DNA of 64,000 bases from positions 141,644 to 205,643 of the forward strand of contig JAUJMY010000003.1 of NCBI GenBank assembly GCA_030446625.1. The letters are read 5' to 3'. Source of the DNA: Gaiellaceae bacterium (GTDB lineage: Bacteria; Actinomycetota; Thermoleophilia; Gaiellales; Gaiellaceae). The notes under the pieces are model-generated. The model did no database searches and was not told the origin of the DNA. It saw only the letters and a program-made list of their open reading frames with translations. Below, in pieces: positions 51,413-60,336 of the stretch (position 1 is the stretch's first letter; every line of letters begins with the position of its first letter). Made by a program: the position numbers and the translations under genes.

Positions 51413-52363
51413 GTGAAGCAGCCTGCGCCGACGACCGAGCACGTCGCGCCCGCGCCCGGAGGGGAAAGGGCCGGGCTCGACCCGCAACCGCGCGGCAGCG
51501 TAGCCGCAGCGCTCCTGCGCGGGACGCGGCCGAAGCAGTGGCTGAAGAACGCGCTCGTCGCGGCGGCCCCGGCAGCCGCGGGCGTGCTGACGGACGGACC
51601 GACAGCATTCCGCGTCCTCCTCGCGTTCGTCGCCTTCTGTCTCGCCTCGAGCGGCACGTACCTGCTGAACGACGTGCGCGACGCGGAGGCCGACCGGCGC
51701 CATCCGCGCAAGCGGAAGCGGCCGGTGGCGGCGGGGCTCGTGACTCCGGCGCAGGCGGTGACGGTCGGCGTTGCGCTGCTCGCCGCCGCGCTCGCGCTCT
51801 CGCTCGCCGTCGGAGTCCGCTTTCTCGGCGCGATCACGTTCTACGTCGTGCTGACGACGAGCTACTCGCTCTGGCTGAAGCGCATCGCTGTCGTCGACAT
51901 GGCGGCGGTGGCGTCCGGGTTCATCGTCCGCGCCGTCGCCGGCGGGCTCGCAGCTGCCGTACCGCTCTCGCGCTGGTTCCTGATCGTCGCGTCCTTCGGC
52001 TCGCTGTTCGTCGTCGCCGGGAAGCGCTACGCCGATCAGCGTGAGCTCGGCGAGGCTCGCCCGGCCGTCTCGTCGCAGACGCCGTCGCGCGACTTCTTCC
52101 GCTACGTGTGGGCGTTTGCCTCCGCGGTGGCCACGACCGCGTACTGCCTGTGGGCGTTCGAGCAGGCGGCGCTCGCCGACGGCTTCCCCTGGTACGAGCT
52201 CTCGGTCGTCCCGTTCGTGCTGTTCGTGCTGCGGTACGCCCTCCTTCTCGACGGCGGCGGCGGCAGCGCGCCCGAGGAGATCGTGCTCGGCGACCGCACG
52301 TTGCTCGTCACCGCCGTCGCGTGGCTCGGCGTCTTCGCCTGCGGGGTCTACCTTGGTGGCTGA
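51413..52363 (+). CDS. ubiA: Decaprenyl-phosphate phosphoribosyltransferase (UbiA type, Rv3806c-like)
   Basis: 316 residues from GTG 51413. LLRGTRPKQWLKNALVAAAPAAAG opens; the Mg-binding motif is YLLNDVRDAEADRRHPRKRKRP, and a second polar loop has GKRYADQRELGEA. This is the Rv3806c family, which transfers phosphoribose from PRPP to decaprenyl phosphate, step one of decaprenyl-phosphoryl-arabinose synthesis. The phosphatase that acts next is not visible here. DprE1 and DprE2 follow directly. Confidence 0.92.
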   Translation: MKQPAPTTEHVAPAPGGERAGLDPQPRGSVAAALLRGTRPKQWLKNALVAAAPAAAGVLTDGPTAFRVLLAFVAFCLASSGTYLLNDVRDAEADRRHPRKRKRPVAAGLVTPAQAVTVGVALLAAALALSLAVGVRFLGAITFYVVLTTSYSLWLKRIAVVDMAAVASGFIVRAVAGGLAAAVPLSRWFLIVASFGSLFVVAGKRYADQRELGEARPAVSSQTPSRDFFRYVWAFASAVATTAYCLWAFEQAALADGFPWYELSVVPFVLFVLRYALLLDGGGGSAPEEIVLGDRTLLVTAVAWLGVFACGVYLGG

Positions 52364-52432
52364 TCGCGCGGGCGCACGTGCCTTCGCTGCGCCAGGCGTT
52401 CTCTCCGGCCCGGCGCGGGAAGCTCGATCGCC

Positions 52433-53866
52433 GTGCGCGCTGTAGCACAGCGCGGCGCAGCGGCTCGCGAGCCGGTCGCCGCCGCCGCGGTGGCGGACGA
52501 GCACCCGCCCACGGCCGCCTCGGACCGGCGGCTGCTCAGCGGCTGGGGACGAACCGCGGCGACCGCTGCCAACCTCTACGAGCTGCGCAGCGACGCGAGT
52601 GTCGCGCCCGCTCTCGCCGCGGCCGGCGGGCGCGGCGCGATCGCGCGCGGCCTGGGGCGCAGCTACGGCGACGCGGCGCAGAACGCGGGCGGCCTCGTCC
52701 TCTCGACGACGCGTTTCGACGCCGTGCGCGACATCGACCTCGCTGCGGGCCGCGTGACCGTCGATGCGGGGATCAGCCTCGGGAAGCTCGTCCGGACCCT
52801 CCTCCCGCTCGGCTGGTTCGTCGCCGTCACTCCCGGCACGCGCTTCGTCACCGTCGGCGGCGCGATCGCGTGCGACGTCCACGGCAAGAACCATCACGTC
52901 GACGGCAGCTTCTGCGACCACGTCGTCTCCTTCGAGCTCGAGACACCGGATAGAGGGCGGGTCACGGTGACGCGCGAGACGGAGCCGGACCTGTTCTGGG
53001 CGACGGCCGGCGGGCTCGGCCTCACCGGCGTGATCCTCGCCGTGACGCTTCAGCTCCTGCGCGTCGAGACGGCGTGGATCCGCGTCGACCGGGAGCGGAC
53101 GCGCGACCTGGCCGACGTCATGGCGCGGATGGAGCGCGGGGACGACGCGTATCGGTACTCCGTCGCCTGGGTCGACTCGCTGGCGCGCGGCGCGCGGCTC
53201 GGACGCTCGGTCCTGATCCGCGGCAACCATGCCGCGCTCGCCGACCTGCCTCGCGGGCATCGCGCCGACCCGCTCGCGGTCTCGCCGCCGCGGACGCTTC
53301 GGGTTCCGGCGTGGACGCCGAATCTGCTCGGCCCGGCCGCGATCGCCGCGTTCAACAAGCTCTGGTTCCTCAAGGCGCCGGCGGAGGAGCGGGATCGACT
53401 CGAGTCGCCGTACTCGTTCTTCTATCCCCTCGACGCGCTGTCGGACTGGAACCGCCTGTACGGGCGGCGCGGCTTCATCCAGTACCAGTTCGTGGTGCCG
53501 TTCGGCGCCGAGGCGACGCTCGAGAAGGCCCTGGAGCGCCTGAGCGGCGCCCGCACGCCGTCGTTCCTCACGGTGCTCAAGCGCTTCGGCGCGCAGCGCG
53601 GGTTGATCTCGTTCCCGATGCCGGGCTGGACGCTCGCGCTGGACATCCCGGCTGCGACGCCGGGACTCCCGGCGCTCCTGGACGAGCTGGACGAGGAGGT
53701 CGTGGCCGCCGGCGGCCGCGTCTACCTTGCGAAGGACTCGCGGCTCAGGCCGGAGCTGGTTGCGGAGATGTACCCCAGCCTCGAGCGTTGGCGCGCGATC
53801 CGAAACGGCGTCGACCGCGAACGCGTCATGTGTTCCGATCTCGGGCGGAGATTGCGGCTGCCGTGA
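52433..53866 (+). CDS. dprE1: Decaprenylphosphoryl-beta-D-ribose oxidase DprE1
   Basis: 477 residues. FAD-linked oxidase with [43 protein letters not shown] (the His that carries FAD in family members), and C-terminal [14 protein letters not shown] and YLAKDSR. DprE1 oxidises decaprenylphosphoryl-ribose to the 2-keto form. In mycobacteria the inhibitor-binding cysteine (Cys387) lies in GWNICVDF; here the aligned residue is Ala402 (GWTLALDI), so covalent benzothiazinone action would not be expected. It is spaced 13 bp before dprE2. Confidence 0.93.
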   Translation: MRAVAQRGAAAREPVAAAAVADEHPPTAASDRRLLSGWGRTAATAANLYELRSDASVAPALAAAGGRGAIARGLGRSYGDAAQNAGGLVLSTTRFDAVRDIDLAAGRVTVDAGISLGKLVRTLLPLGWFVAVTPGTRFVTVGGAIACDVHGKNHHVDGSFCDHVVSFELETPDRGRVTVTRETEPDLFWATAGGLGLTGVILAVTLQLLRVETAWIRVDRERTRDLADVMARMERGDDAYRYSVAWVDSLARGARLGRSVLIRGNHAALADLPRGHRADPLAVSPPRTLRVPAWTPNLLGPAAIAAFNKLWFLKAPAEERDRLESPYSFFYPLDALSDWNRLYGRRGFIQYQFVVPFGAEATLEKALERLSGARTPSFLTVLKRFGAQRGLISFPMPGWTLALDIPAATPGLPALLDELDEEVVAAGGRVYLAKDSRLRPELVAEMYPSLERWRAIRNGVDRERVMCSDLGRRLRLP

Positions 53867-53879
53867 CCGCGGCGATGCG

Positions 53880-54641
53880 GTGAAGGACGCTCTAGGATCC
53901 GTCCAGTCGGTCCTCGTCCTCGGCGGCGGCTCCGAGATCGCCCTCGCAACCGTGCGGCGGCTCGTCACGGGCCGGGCACGTACGGTCGTCCTCGGCGCGC
54001 GCGACCCCGAGCGGGTGCGGTCGGAGGTCGACGAGCTCCGGCGTGCGGGCGCCGCGACCGTCGACGCCGTGCGCTTCGACGCGCTCGAGACGGAAACGCA
54101 CGGCGCCTTCGTCGACGACGTCTTCGACCGCCACGGTGACATCGACCTCGTGCTCGTGGCGTTCGGCGTGCTCGGCGAGCACGCAGTGAGCGAGACCGAT
54201 GCCGAGGCGGCGCTCGCAGTCGTCCGGACGAACTTCGTCGGCGCCGTATCGGTGCTCGTTCCCCTCGCCGCTCGGTTGCGCCGCCAGGGTCACGGCACGA
54301 TCGTCGTGCTCTCGTCGGTGGCCGCGGAGCGTGCGCGCAAGTCGAACTTCGTCTACGGCGCCTCGAAGGCCGGACTCGACGCGTACGCGCAGGGCCTCGG
54401 CGACTCGCTCGCCGGTACGGGAGTCCACGTCCTCGTCGTCCGCCCGGGCTTCGTGCGCTCGAAGATGACCGCGGGGCTCAGGCCCGTGCCGTTCGCGACC
54501 ACGCCGGAGGGCGTTGCCGAGGCCATACTCGACGGCGTGCGCCGCGACGCCCACACCGTCTGGGTGCCGCCCTTCTTGCGCGTCGTGATGTTTGCGCTGC
54601 GCCAGCTCCCGCGGCCAGTCTTCCGCCGCCTCGAGATCTGA
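53880..54641 (+). CDS. dprE2: Decaprenylphosphoryl-2-keto-ribose reductase DprE2
   Basis: 253 residues, the family length, from GTG 53880. SDR fold with SVLVLGGGSEIALATVRRL, VLVAFGVLGEHA, TIVVLSSVAAERARKSNFVYGASKAG (Ser, Tyr, Lys) and VLVVRPGFVRSKMTAGL. With DprE1 it epimerises ribose to arabinose on the lipid carrier. Presence of all three enzymes implies that this organism makes decaprenylphosphoryl-arabinose. Confidence 0.93.
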   Translation: MKDALGSVQSVLVLGGGSEIALATVRRLVTGRARTVVLGARDPERVRSEVDELRRAGAATVDAVRFDALETETHGAFVDDVFDRHGDIDLVLVAFGVLGEHAVSETDAEAALAVVRTNFVGAVSVLVPLAARLRRQGHGTIVVLSSVAAERARKSNFVYGASKAGLDAYAQGLGDSLAGTGVHVLVVRPGFVRSKMTAGLRPVPFATTPEGVAEAILDGVRRDAHTVWVPPFLRVVMFALRQLPRPVFRRLEI

Positions 54642-54642
54642 C

Positions 54643-57363
54643 GTGGACACCGCCGCGAGCCAGAGCACCGGAACTGGGGTGACAACGGTCGGACGGCGCC
54701 GCGACGCGCGGCTCGAGCCCGCGTTCCGCCTCCTCGACGGCGGCTCCGTCGGCGTCCTGTCGCTCGACATCTTCGACACGCTGATCTGGCGCAAGGTGCC
54801 CGAGCCGGTCGACGCGTTCCCGCTCGTGGCGGAGCGGCTGCGCGAGCGCGACGCGCTCGCCGTCCACGTCGCTCCCGGCGCCTTCAAGAAACTGCGGATC
54901 GCGGCGGAGCAGCGCGCGCGAGCTCGCCTGTACGGCGCCGGGAGGGGCGTCGAGGTGTCGCTGCAAGCCGTGTACGAAGAGATCCCGCCGCCGATCTTTT
55001 GCGGCCGCGCCGTCGACGAGGTGGCGCGCATCGAGCTCGAGGTCGAGCGCGACTTGATCGTGCCGGACCTCGACGTCGTCGAGCTCGTCCGCTTCGCCCA
55101 CGAGCGCGGGAAGGCCGTCGTCGGCGTATCGGACACGTACCTCAGCGAGGAGGAGATCCGGTTCCTGCTCGCGGACACGCTCTCGCTCGTCGCCGTCGAC
55201 CGGATCTTCACGTCGAGCCAGCACGGCAAGGGGAAGGGGAGCGGGCTCTTCCGCGTCGTCCTCTCGTCCCTTCGGAAGCAGCCGCACGAGCTGCTCCACA
55301 TCGGCGACAACGAGGACGCGGACGTGCGCTCGCCGGCCCGCCTCGGGATTCGCACGATCTACTTCGAGCGACGGCCGGACGAGCTGCGCGAGATCATCGC
55401 CCGCGAGGGTCCCCCGGAGCTCGACTCGCGCCACGGCGACTTCGGGCTCTCGGCGCTGCGCTCGAAGGTCCTCCACCGATCCGACCTCGAGGAGCTTCCG
55501 GAGGCGCTACAGCCGTACTGGCGCTTCGGCGCCGTGAGCCTCGGCCCGGCCTGCACCGCGTTCGCGGAGTGGGTGCACGAGCGGGCCCAGGCGCGCGGCG
55601 CGAAGAAGGTGTTCTGCCTGATGCGCGAGGGCGAGCTGCTCGCGAGGCTCGTGAACAACGCGGCCGGCCCGCTCGGCTCGGGAGTCGTCGCCGAGCCGCT
55701 CTGGCTCTCACGCCGCGTCTGCGTGCGCGCGGCGATCCTCGAGGGGAGCCGCGAAGAGGTGACGCGCCTGCTCCTGCGTCGCCAGATGCCGACGGTGTGC
55801 GAGCTCTGCGCGACACTCGGGGTCGACGTCGACGAGTCGCCCGTGCTCGCTCGGCACGCCGCGGCGCGGCTGAACGACGCGCGCGTCCGCGACGCGGTGC
55901 TCGACGAGCTCACGTCGAACGCCCGGGTGCGCGAGCGGGTCGTCGCGAATGCCGCGACGCTTCGCGACCGCGTCGTCCGCTACCTCCGCGAGAGGCTCGA
56001 GCCCAACGGGGAGGCGGTCCTCGTCGACATCGGCTGGGCGGCGACGATCCAGGCGTACGCGCAGCGGATCCTGCGCGCCGCGGGCGTCGACGTCGAGCTC
56101 GTCGGGCTCTACCTCCTGACGCAGGAGCGGATCGTGGACCGCCTGCTCGACGGGGTGCAGGCGGAGGCGTTCCTCGCGCACGTCGGCGTTCCCGACGCGG
56201 CCGTGCAAACCATCATCCGCAGCCCCGAGATCCTCGAGCAGGCGTGCATGCCGCCGTACGGCTCGCAGATCGGGTTCGACGCCGCGCTCCGGCCGATACT
56301 GGCGGACGCGACCGACCTTGCCGCACAGCAGCGGCAGGTCGAGGCGGTCCAGCGCGGGATGATCGCGTTTCAGCGCGAGTGGAGTCGGTACCGGAGCGAG
56401 GTGCCGGCGCAGATCGCGCCGCTCGCCGACGGTGCGCAGCCACTGCTTCTCGCGAGCATCGTCCGCGCCGTCGCGGCGCCGACGCGCGGGGAGGCCGAGA
56501 CGCTCGGGACCTGGCTGCACGACGAGAACTACGGCTCGCACGAGAACGAGGGCGTGACGGCGGGACGCGCCGCGGCCATGGCGCGCCACCTCGACCCGGC
56601 CGGCCTCATCTCGCTTCCGATGACGGAGCTCTACTGGCCCTTCGGAACGGCCGCGCTCGCCGACGCGGAGCTCGGCGCCTCGACGGCCGCGGTGGCGACT
56701 GGAGCGATTCCGTGGGAAGCCTTCGGCTCGCCGCTCGAGACCGGGCTCTTCCACATCTACATGGGACGCGCGTGGGGGTATTCCGCCGACGCGAGCGTCC
56801 AAGTCCTCCCACGGCGGAACCGGCTCGGCCTGTCGTACGTGCGCGGCATGCTCGCCGGCGACGGGATCACGAGCATCCGGCTGGACCCGGTGCGCGTCCG
56901 CGCCCTCATCCGCTTCGACCGGCTCGTCGTGCGCTGCTGGCGCCGCGGCGGCGCAGACGCCGTCGAGATCGTGCTCGCGGACGACGGCGACTTCGCTGCG
57001 CTGTGCCCGCTTCACGCCCACGCCCTCGCGCCGCGCGTGTACCACCTCGAAGGTAAGCATTCGAGCCTGAGCCTCGAGCTCGCGCCGCTGCTCGGCCTCC
57101 GCGGCAGCACCGCCGACGTCTACCAGGTCGAGGTCGAGTGCGCGTTCGCGGCGCTCCCGCTCGGCGACGCGGGGGTGGAGCCGCACGCGATCTTCCAGCC
57201 GCTGCCGGAGCCGAGCTCGTACGACGAGATCTCGGCGCGCCGCGACCGCCTGAAGCGGGCAGTCCTGCACGCGCAAGCGGCATCGGGGCTCCCGCTCGTC
57301 CCGCTGCTCCTGCGCCTCCGCTGGCAGCTACGCAGGCTCGCGCAGCGCGTCCGCCGACGCTGA
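54643..57363 (+). CDS. Large HAD-superfamily protein of polysaccharide loci (COG5610 type)
   Basis: 906 residues. The first ~260 are a HAD domain: LDIFDTLIWRK (Asp42 and Asp45), VVGVSDTYLSEEEI, and LLHIGDNEDADVRSPARLGIRTIYF. The rest, ~640 residues, is a conserved second part with VFCLMREGELLARLV, VLVDIGWAATIQAYAQRIL and WLHDENYGSHENEG, and a beta-rich end. Such proteins sit beside ABC exporter genes in O-antigen loci; their reaction is not established. The gene lies 2 bp behind dprE2 and converges with wzt, overlapping it by 36 bp. Confidence 0.82.
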   Translation: MDTAASQSTGTGVTTVGRRRDARLEPAFRLLDGGSVGVLSLDIFDTLIWRKVPEPVDAFPLVAERLRERDALAVHVAPGAFKKLRIAAEQRARARLYGAGRGVEVSLQAVYEEIPPPIFCGRAVDEVARIELEVERDLIVPDLDVVELVRFAHERGKAVVGVSDTYLSEEEIRFLLADTLSLVAVDRIFTSSQHGKGKGSGLFRVVLSSLRKQPHELLHIGDNEDADVRSPARLGIRTIYFERRPDELREIIAREGPPELDSRHGDFGLSALRSKVLHRSDLEELPEALQPYWRFGAVSLGPACTAFAEWVHERAQARGAKKVFCLMREGELLARLVNNAAGPLGSGVVAEPLWLSRRVCVRAAILEGSREEVTRLLLRRQMPTVCELCATLGVDVDESPVLARHAAARLNDARVRDAVLDELTSNARVRERVVANAATLRDRVVRYLRERLEPNGEAVLVDIGWAATIQAYAQRILRAAGVDVELVGLYLLTQERIVDRLLDGVQAEAFLAHVGVPDAAVQTIIRSPEILEQACMPPYGSQIGFDAALRPILADATDLAAQQRQVEAVQRGMIAFQREWSRYRSEVPAQIAPLADGAQPLLLASIVRAVAAPTRGEAETLGTWLHDENYGSHENEGVTAGRAAAMARHLDPAGLISLPMTELYWPFGTAALADAELGASTAAVATGAIPWEAFGSPLETGLFHIYMGRAWGYSADASVQVLPRRNRLGLSYVRGMLAGDGITSIRLDPVRVRALIRFDRLVVRCWRRGGADAVEIVLADDGDFAALCPLHAHALAPRVYHLEGKHSSLSLELAPLLGLRGSTADVYQVEVECAFAALPLGDAGVEPHAIFQPLPEPSSYDEISARRDRLKRAVLHAQAASGLPLVPLLLRLRWQLRRLAQRVRRR

Positions 57364-58152
57364 GGCGGCTGGCTGCGGTTCGTGCCGCCGCTCCGCGACC
57401 CCCGGCGACGACGCATCCTGCGGGAGCTCGCCGCGATACGCGGCGATGACGTCCGCGGCCGCGTCGAGCGCGCCCGCGGCGCCGTTCGCGAGCAGGAGCG
57501 CCCGGTCGCAGAAGCGCTCGACGGACGCCAGGTCATGGCTCACGAACACGACCGTCTTCCCCTCCGCACGGAAGCGGTCGAAGGTGCCGAAGCACTTCTG
57601 CTGGAAGCCCTGGTCGCCGACGGCGAGAACCTCGTCGAGGAGGAGGATGTCGAAGGGGACCTGGATCGCGATCGAGTACGCCAGCCGCAGCTGCATCCCC
57701 GACGAGTAGTTGCGCAGCCGCTGGTCGACGAAGCGCTCGAGCTCGGCGAAGCCGACGATGTCGTCGAACTTCCGCTCGAGCTCGCGCCGCGTGAGGCCGA
57801 GCAGGGTGCCGTTGATGCGGATGTTGTCGCGGGCATTCAGGTCGGGGTTGAAGCCGACGCCGAGCTCGATGAAGGGCGAGAGCGCGCCGTGGACGCGGAC
57901 CGTGCCCGAGTCGGCACGGTAGATGCCCCCGACGATCTTCAGCAGCGTGCTCTTGCCGCTCCCGTTCGAGCCGACGATCCCGAAGAACTCGCCTTCCTCG
58001 ACGACGACCGACACGTCGCGGAGCGCCTCGTGCTCCTCGTAGGTCGTCCGCCGGCCGGGGTGGAGGAAGCGCTGCTTCAGGCTCAGGTGCTGCTCGTGCG
58101 GGAGGCGGAAGCTCTTCGAGACGCCGTCGACGGCGATCGCCGGGCGGGTCAT
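57328..58152 (-). CDS. wzt: ABC transporter ATPase for polysaccharide export (Wzt/TagH type)
   Basis: 274 residues from ATG 58152. Walker A GSNGSGKST (61-69), signature YSSGMQLRLAYS (149-160), Walker B ILLLDEVLAVGD (169-180), switch His206 in VFVSHD. The N-terminal HEQHLSLKQRFLHPGRR insert is typical of polysaccharide exporters. It lacks the long C-terminal carbohydrate-binding domain of O9a-type Wzt, suggesting export that does not depend on end-modification. It overlaps the permease gene upstream by four bases. Confidence 0.95.
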   Translation of the reverse strand: MTRPAIAVDGVSKSFRLPHEQHLSLKQRFLHPGRRTTYEEHEALRDVSVVVEEGEFFGIVGSNGSGKSTLLKIVGGIYRADSGTVRVHGALSPFIELGVGFNPDLNARDNIRINGTLLGLTRRELERKFDDIVGFAELERFVDQRLRNYSSGMQLRLAYSIAIQVPFDILLLDEVLAVGDQGFQQKCFGTFDRFRAEGKTVVFVSHDLASVERFCDRALLLANGAAGALDAAADVIAAYRGELPQDASSPGVAERRHEPQPAASASADALREPA

Positions 58153-58982
58153 ACGCGCTCTGCGAACCACGGCTCCTCGCGTCGGAACACGAAGATGCCT
58201 GCGAGCAGGACCGCGAGCGCGACGCCGATCGGCACCAGGCGCCCGGTGGACGCGCCGTAGACGAACGCGACCGTCTCCCGCTCCGGCAGTCCGATCACGA
58301 TCTCCCGCAGGTCCTGGATCACCTGCACGAACGGATTCGCGACGAGGATCGGCTTCGCCCACGGCGGGAGGAACCCGAGCGGGTAGATGATCGGCGAGGC
58401 GTAGAACAGGAGCTGGACGCCGAGCTCCCACACCTGCCCGATGTCGCGGAAGCGGACGAACAGCGTCGCCAGGATCAGCGACACGCCGAGGACGAATGCG
58501 TACAGCTCGAGCAGCAGCGGCACGATCAGCAGCCACGCGGCGGAGGGCACGACCCGGTTCCACGCGACGAACGCGCTCACCGCGAGCAGGTTCACGCCGA
58601 AGGTGAGCGCGGCCGTCGCAGTCACCGAGACCGGGATCACGAGGCGCGGGAACGCCAGCTTTCGCAGCAGCGCGCCGCGCGTCACGATCGAGTGCATCGC
58701 GAGCGTCGTCGCGTCGGAGAAGTACGTGAAGAGGACGATTCCGAGCAGCAGGTAGAGCGGGTAGTGCTCGACGCCGACCTCGAGCCTGAAGAACCGGCCG
58801 AAGACGAAGTAGAGGACGGAGAAGATCGCGAGCGGCTTGATCAGCGACCAGACGTAGCCGAGCACCGACTCGGCGTACTTGAGCTTGAACTCCGACGCGG
58901 CGACGACCCGGAGGATCCGCGCCTGGTGGAGCAGCCTCTCGCGCCTTTCGCGAGCCGGAACGACGTACGCGCCCACGCTCAT
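58149..58982 (-). CDS. wzm: ABC transporter permease for polysaccharide export (Wzm/TagG type)
   Basis: 277 residues from ATG 58982, six membrane helices. The cytoplasmic N-terminus LRVVAASEFKLKYAESVLGYVWSLIKPL is the classic Wzm start; PLYLLLGIVLFTYFSDATT, LLRKLAFPRLVIPVS and LLFYASPIIYPLGFLP follow. Together with the ATPase downstream it should move lipid-linked glycan across the membrane. The next gene upstream (58990) starts the cluster's GT set. Confidence 0.95.
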   Translation of the reverse strand: MSVGAYVVPARERRERLLHQARILRVVAASEFKLKYAESVLGYVWSLIKPLAIFSVLYFVFGRFFRLEVGVEHYPLYLLLGIVLFTYFSDATTLAMHSIVTRGALLRKLAFPRLVIPVSVTATAALTFGVNLLAVSAFVAWNRVVPSAAWLLIVPLLLELYAFVLGVSLILATLFVRFRDIGQVWELGVQLLFYASPIIYPLGFLPPWAKPILVANPFVQVIQDLREIVIGLPERETVAFVYGASTGRLVPIGVALAVLLAGIFVFRREEPWFAERV

Positions 58983-58989
58983 CGGCCGC

Positions 58990-60336
58990 TTACCCTAGCT
59001 TCGGCCCGCGCGCCCGCGCGCGCCCGACGAGCCGCCCCGCGGCGCCGCGGGCACCGTGACGGAGCAGCGCGAGCCGCAGGCGCAGCGACACGTACTCGGC
59101 CTCCGCGGCGCGTAGCCGCACGGCCGGAGCCACAGCGGCCCCGGAGCGCGCCACGAGCTCCGCGAGCGGCTGCGCGACGACGGGCCACGCGAAATCCTCG
59201 CGGGCCTCGAGCACGTTCGCGCGCGCCCGCTCGTACGCGGCCCGGTCCGCCAGCAGCTCGTCGATCGCCGCGACCCAGCCCGCGACGTCCTCCGGCGCGA
59301 GCGCGCGTCCGAGCTCGCGCACCTCGACGAGCTCGCCCAGCGAATCGCCGCGGCTCGTGAGGATCGGAAGGCCCGCCCAGAGATAGTCGACGAGGCGCAT
59401 CCGGAACGCGTAGCGTGTCTCGAGGTCGTCGAAGTGCGCCGACACCCCGACGTCGGCCTCGGCGAGGTAGCTGCCGCGCTCCGCGTACGGGATCCAGTCG
59501 AAGTTGAAGAAGACGACGCGGTCGCGCAGCCCGAGCTCCTCGGCGAGCGCGACCGCCCGGCGCGTCATCGCCATCTCCTCCACCTCCGGGTTCGGGTGCC
59601 TCAGCCCGATGAAGTAGAGGCGCACGTCGTCGCGGCGCTGCGAGAGCTCACCGACCGCGCGGATGACGGTGAGCGGGTCGAACCAGTTCCAGACCCCGCT
59701 TCCCCACAGCAACACGCGGTCGGACGGCCGAATCCCGGGGACACGTCCCTTCAGCACGGGCTCGGGCGCCGGGCGCGGCGGCTCGCGGTCGAGACCGAAC
59801 GGCACGACGTCGACGAGCGCGCGCAGCGACGAGTCCTCGTCGTAGCGGGCGCGGTCGACGCGGCCGAGCGCCGCGAGCTGGCCCAGCCAGAGGTCGCGCT
59901 GCGTCTCGTTCGCGCAGACGAACCCGCTCCCGGTGAGCAGGCAGGTTCGCTCGGTGAGGACGGTGAGGCGGTACGCGAGCTCGAGGTAGCGGGACGGCTC
60001 CTTCCGCGCGTCGATCGCGAGGTTCTCGACGCTGAGCGGCGCGTAGAGGTCGTAGACGACCCGGACGCCGGCGCGTGACAGCGCGGTCATGGTCGGAACC
60101 GGCAGCTGTTGCGCGACGACGGCGTCGAACCTGCTCGCGATCGCCGTCAACCGCCGCGCGTCGTCCCGCCGCGCCACGAGGACCGGCAGCGAGTCGTCGG
60201 CGAGATCGGTCTCGAACGGGACGACGAGCGTGACGTCGAACCGCTTCGCAAGCTCCCGCGCGAGCCTGTAGGCGCGGATCGCCGGCCCGGCCATGCGCGT
60301 CCCGACGTGGTCCCACGAGACGACGACGACCTTCAT
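58990..60336 (-). CDS. GT4-like glycosyltransferase linked to the ABC exporter
   Basis: 448 residues from ATG 60336. MKVVVVSWDHVGTRMAGPAIRAYRLAREL and FDVTLVVPFE are the start of a GT-B family common near Wzm/Wzt genes; RVVYDLYAPLSVENLA, VCANETQRDLWLG, LLWGSGVWNWFDPLTVI and RLVDYLWAGLPILTSRGDSLGELV follow. Its fold is related to the second domains of the 35479 and 47806 fusions (shared YLW(A/C)GLP). Donor unknown. It overlaps the GT2 gene upstream by four bases. Confidence 0.88.
   Translation of the reverse strand: MKVVVVSWDHVGTRMAGPAIRAYRLARELAKRFDVTLVVPFETDLADDSLPVLVARRDDARRLTAIASRFDAVVAQQLPVPTMTALSRAGVRVVYDLYAPLSVENLAIDARKEPSRYLELAYRLTVLTERTCLLTGSGFVCANETQRDLWLGQLAALGRVDRARYDEDSSLRALVDVVPFGLDREPPRPAPEPVLKGRVPGIRPSDRVLLWGSGVWNWFDPLTVIRAVGELSQRRDDVRLYFIGLRHPNPEVEEMAMTRRAVALAEELGLRDRVVFFNFDWIPYAERGSYLAEADVGVSAHFDDLETRYAFRMRLVDYLWAGLPILTSRGDSLGELVEVRELGRALAPEDVAGWVAAIDELLADRAAYERARANVLEAREDFAWPVVAQPLAELVARSGAAVAPAVRLRAAEAEYVSLRLRLALLRHGARGAAGRLVGRARARGPKLG

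Noticed and set aside
51161..54142. 993-codon minus-strand open frame across ubiA and dprE1
   Set aside because: It runs antisense to three clearly recognised genes; codon pattern is the reverse of theirs.
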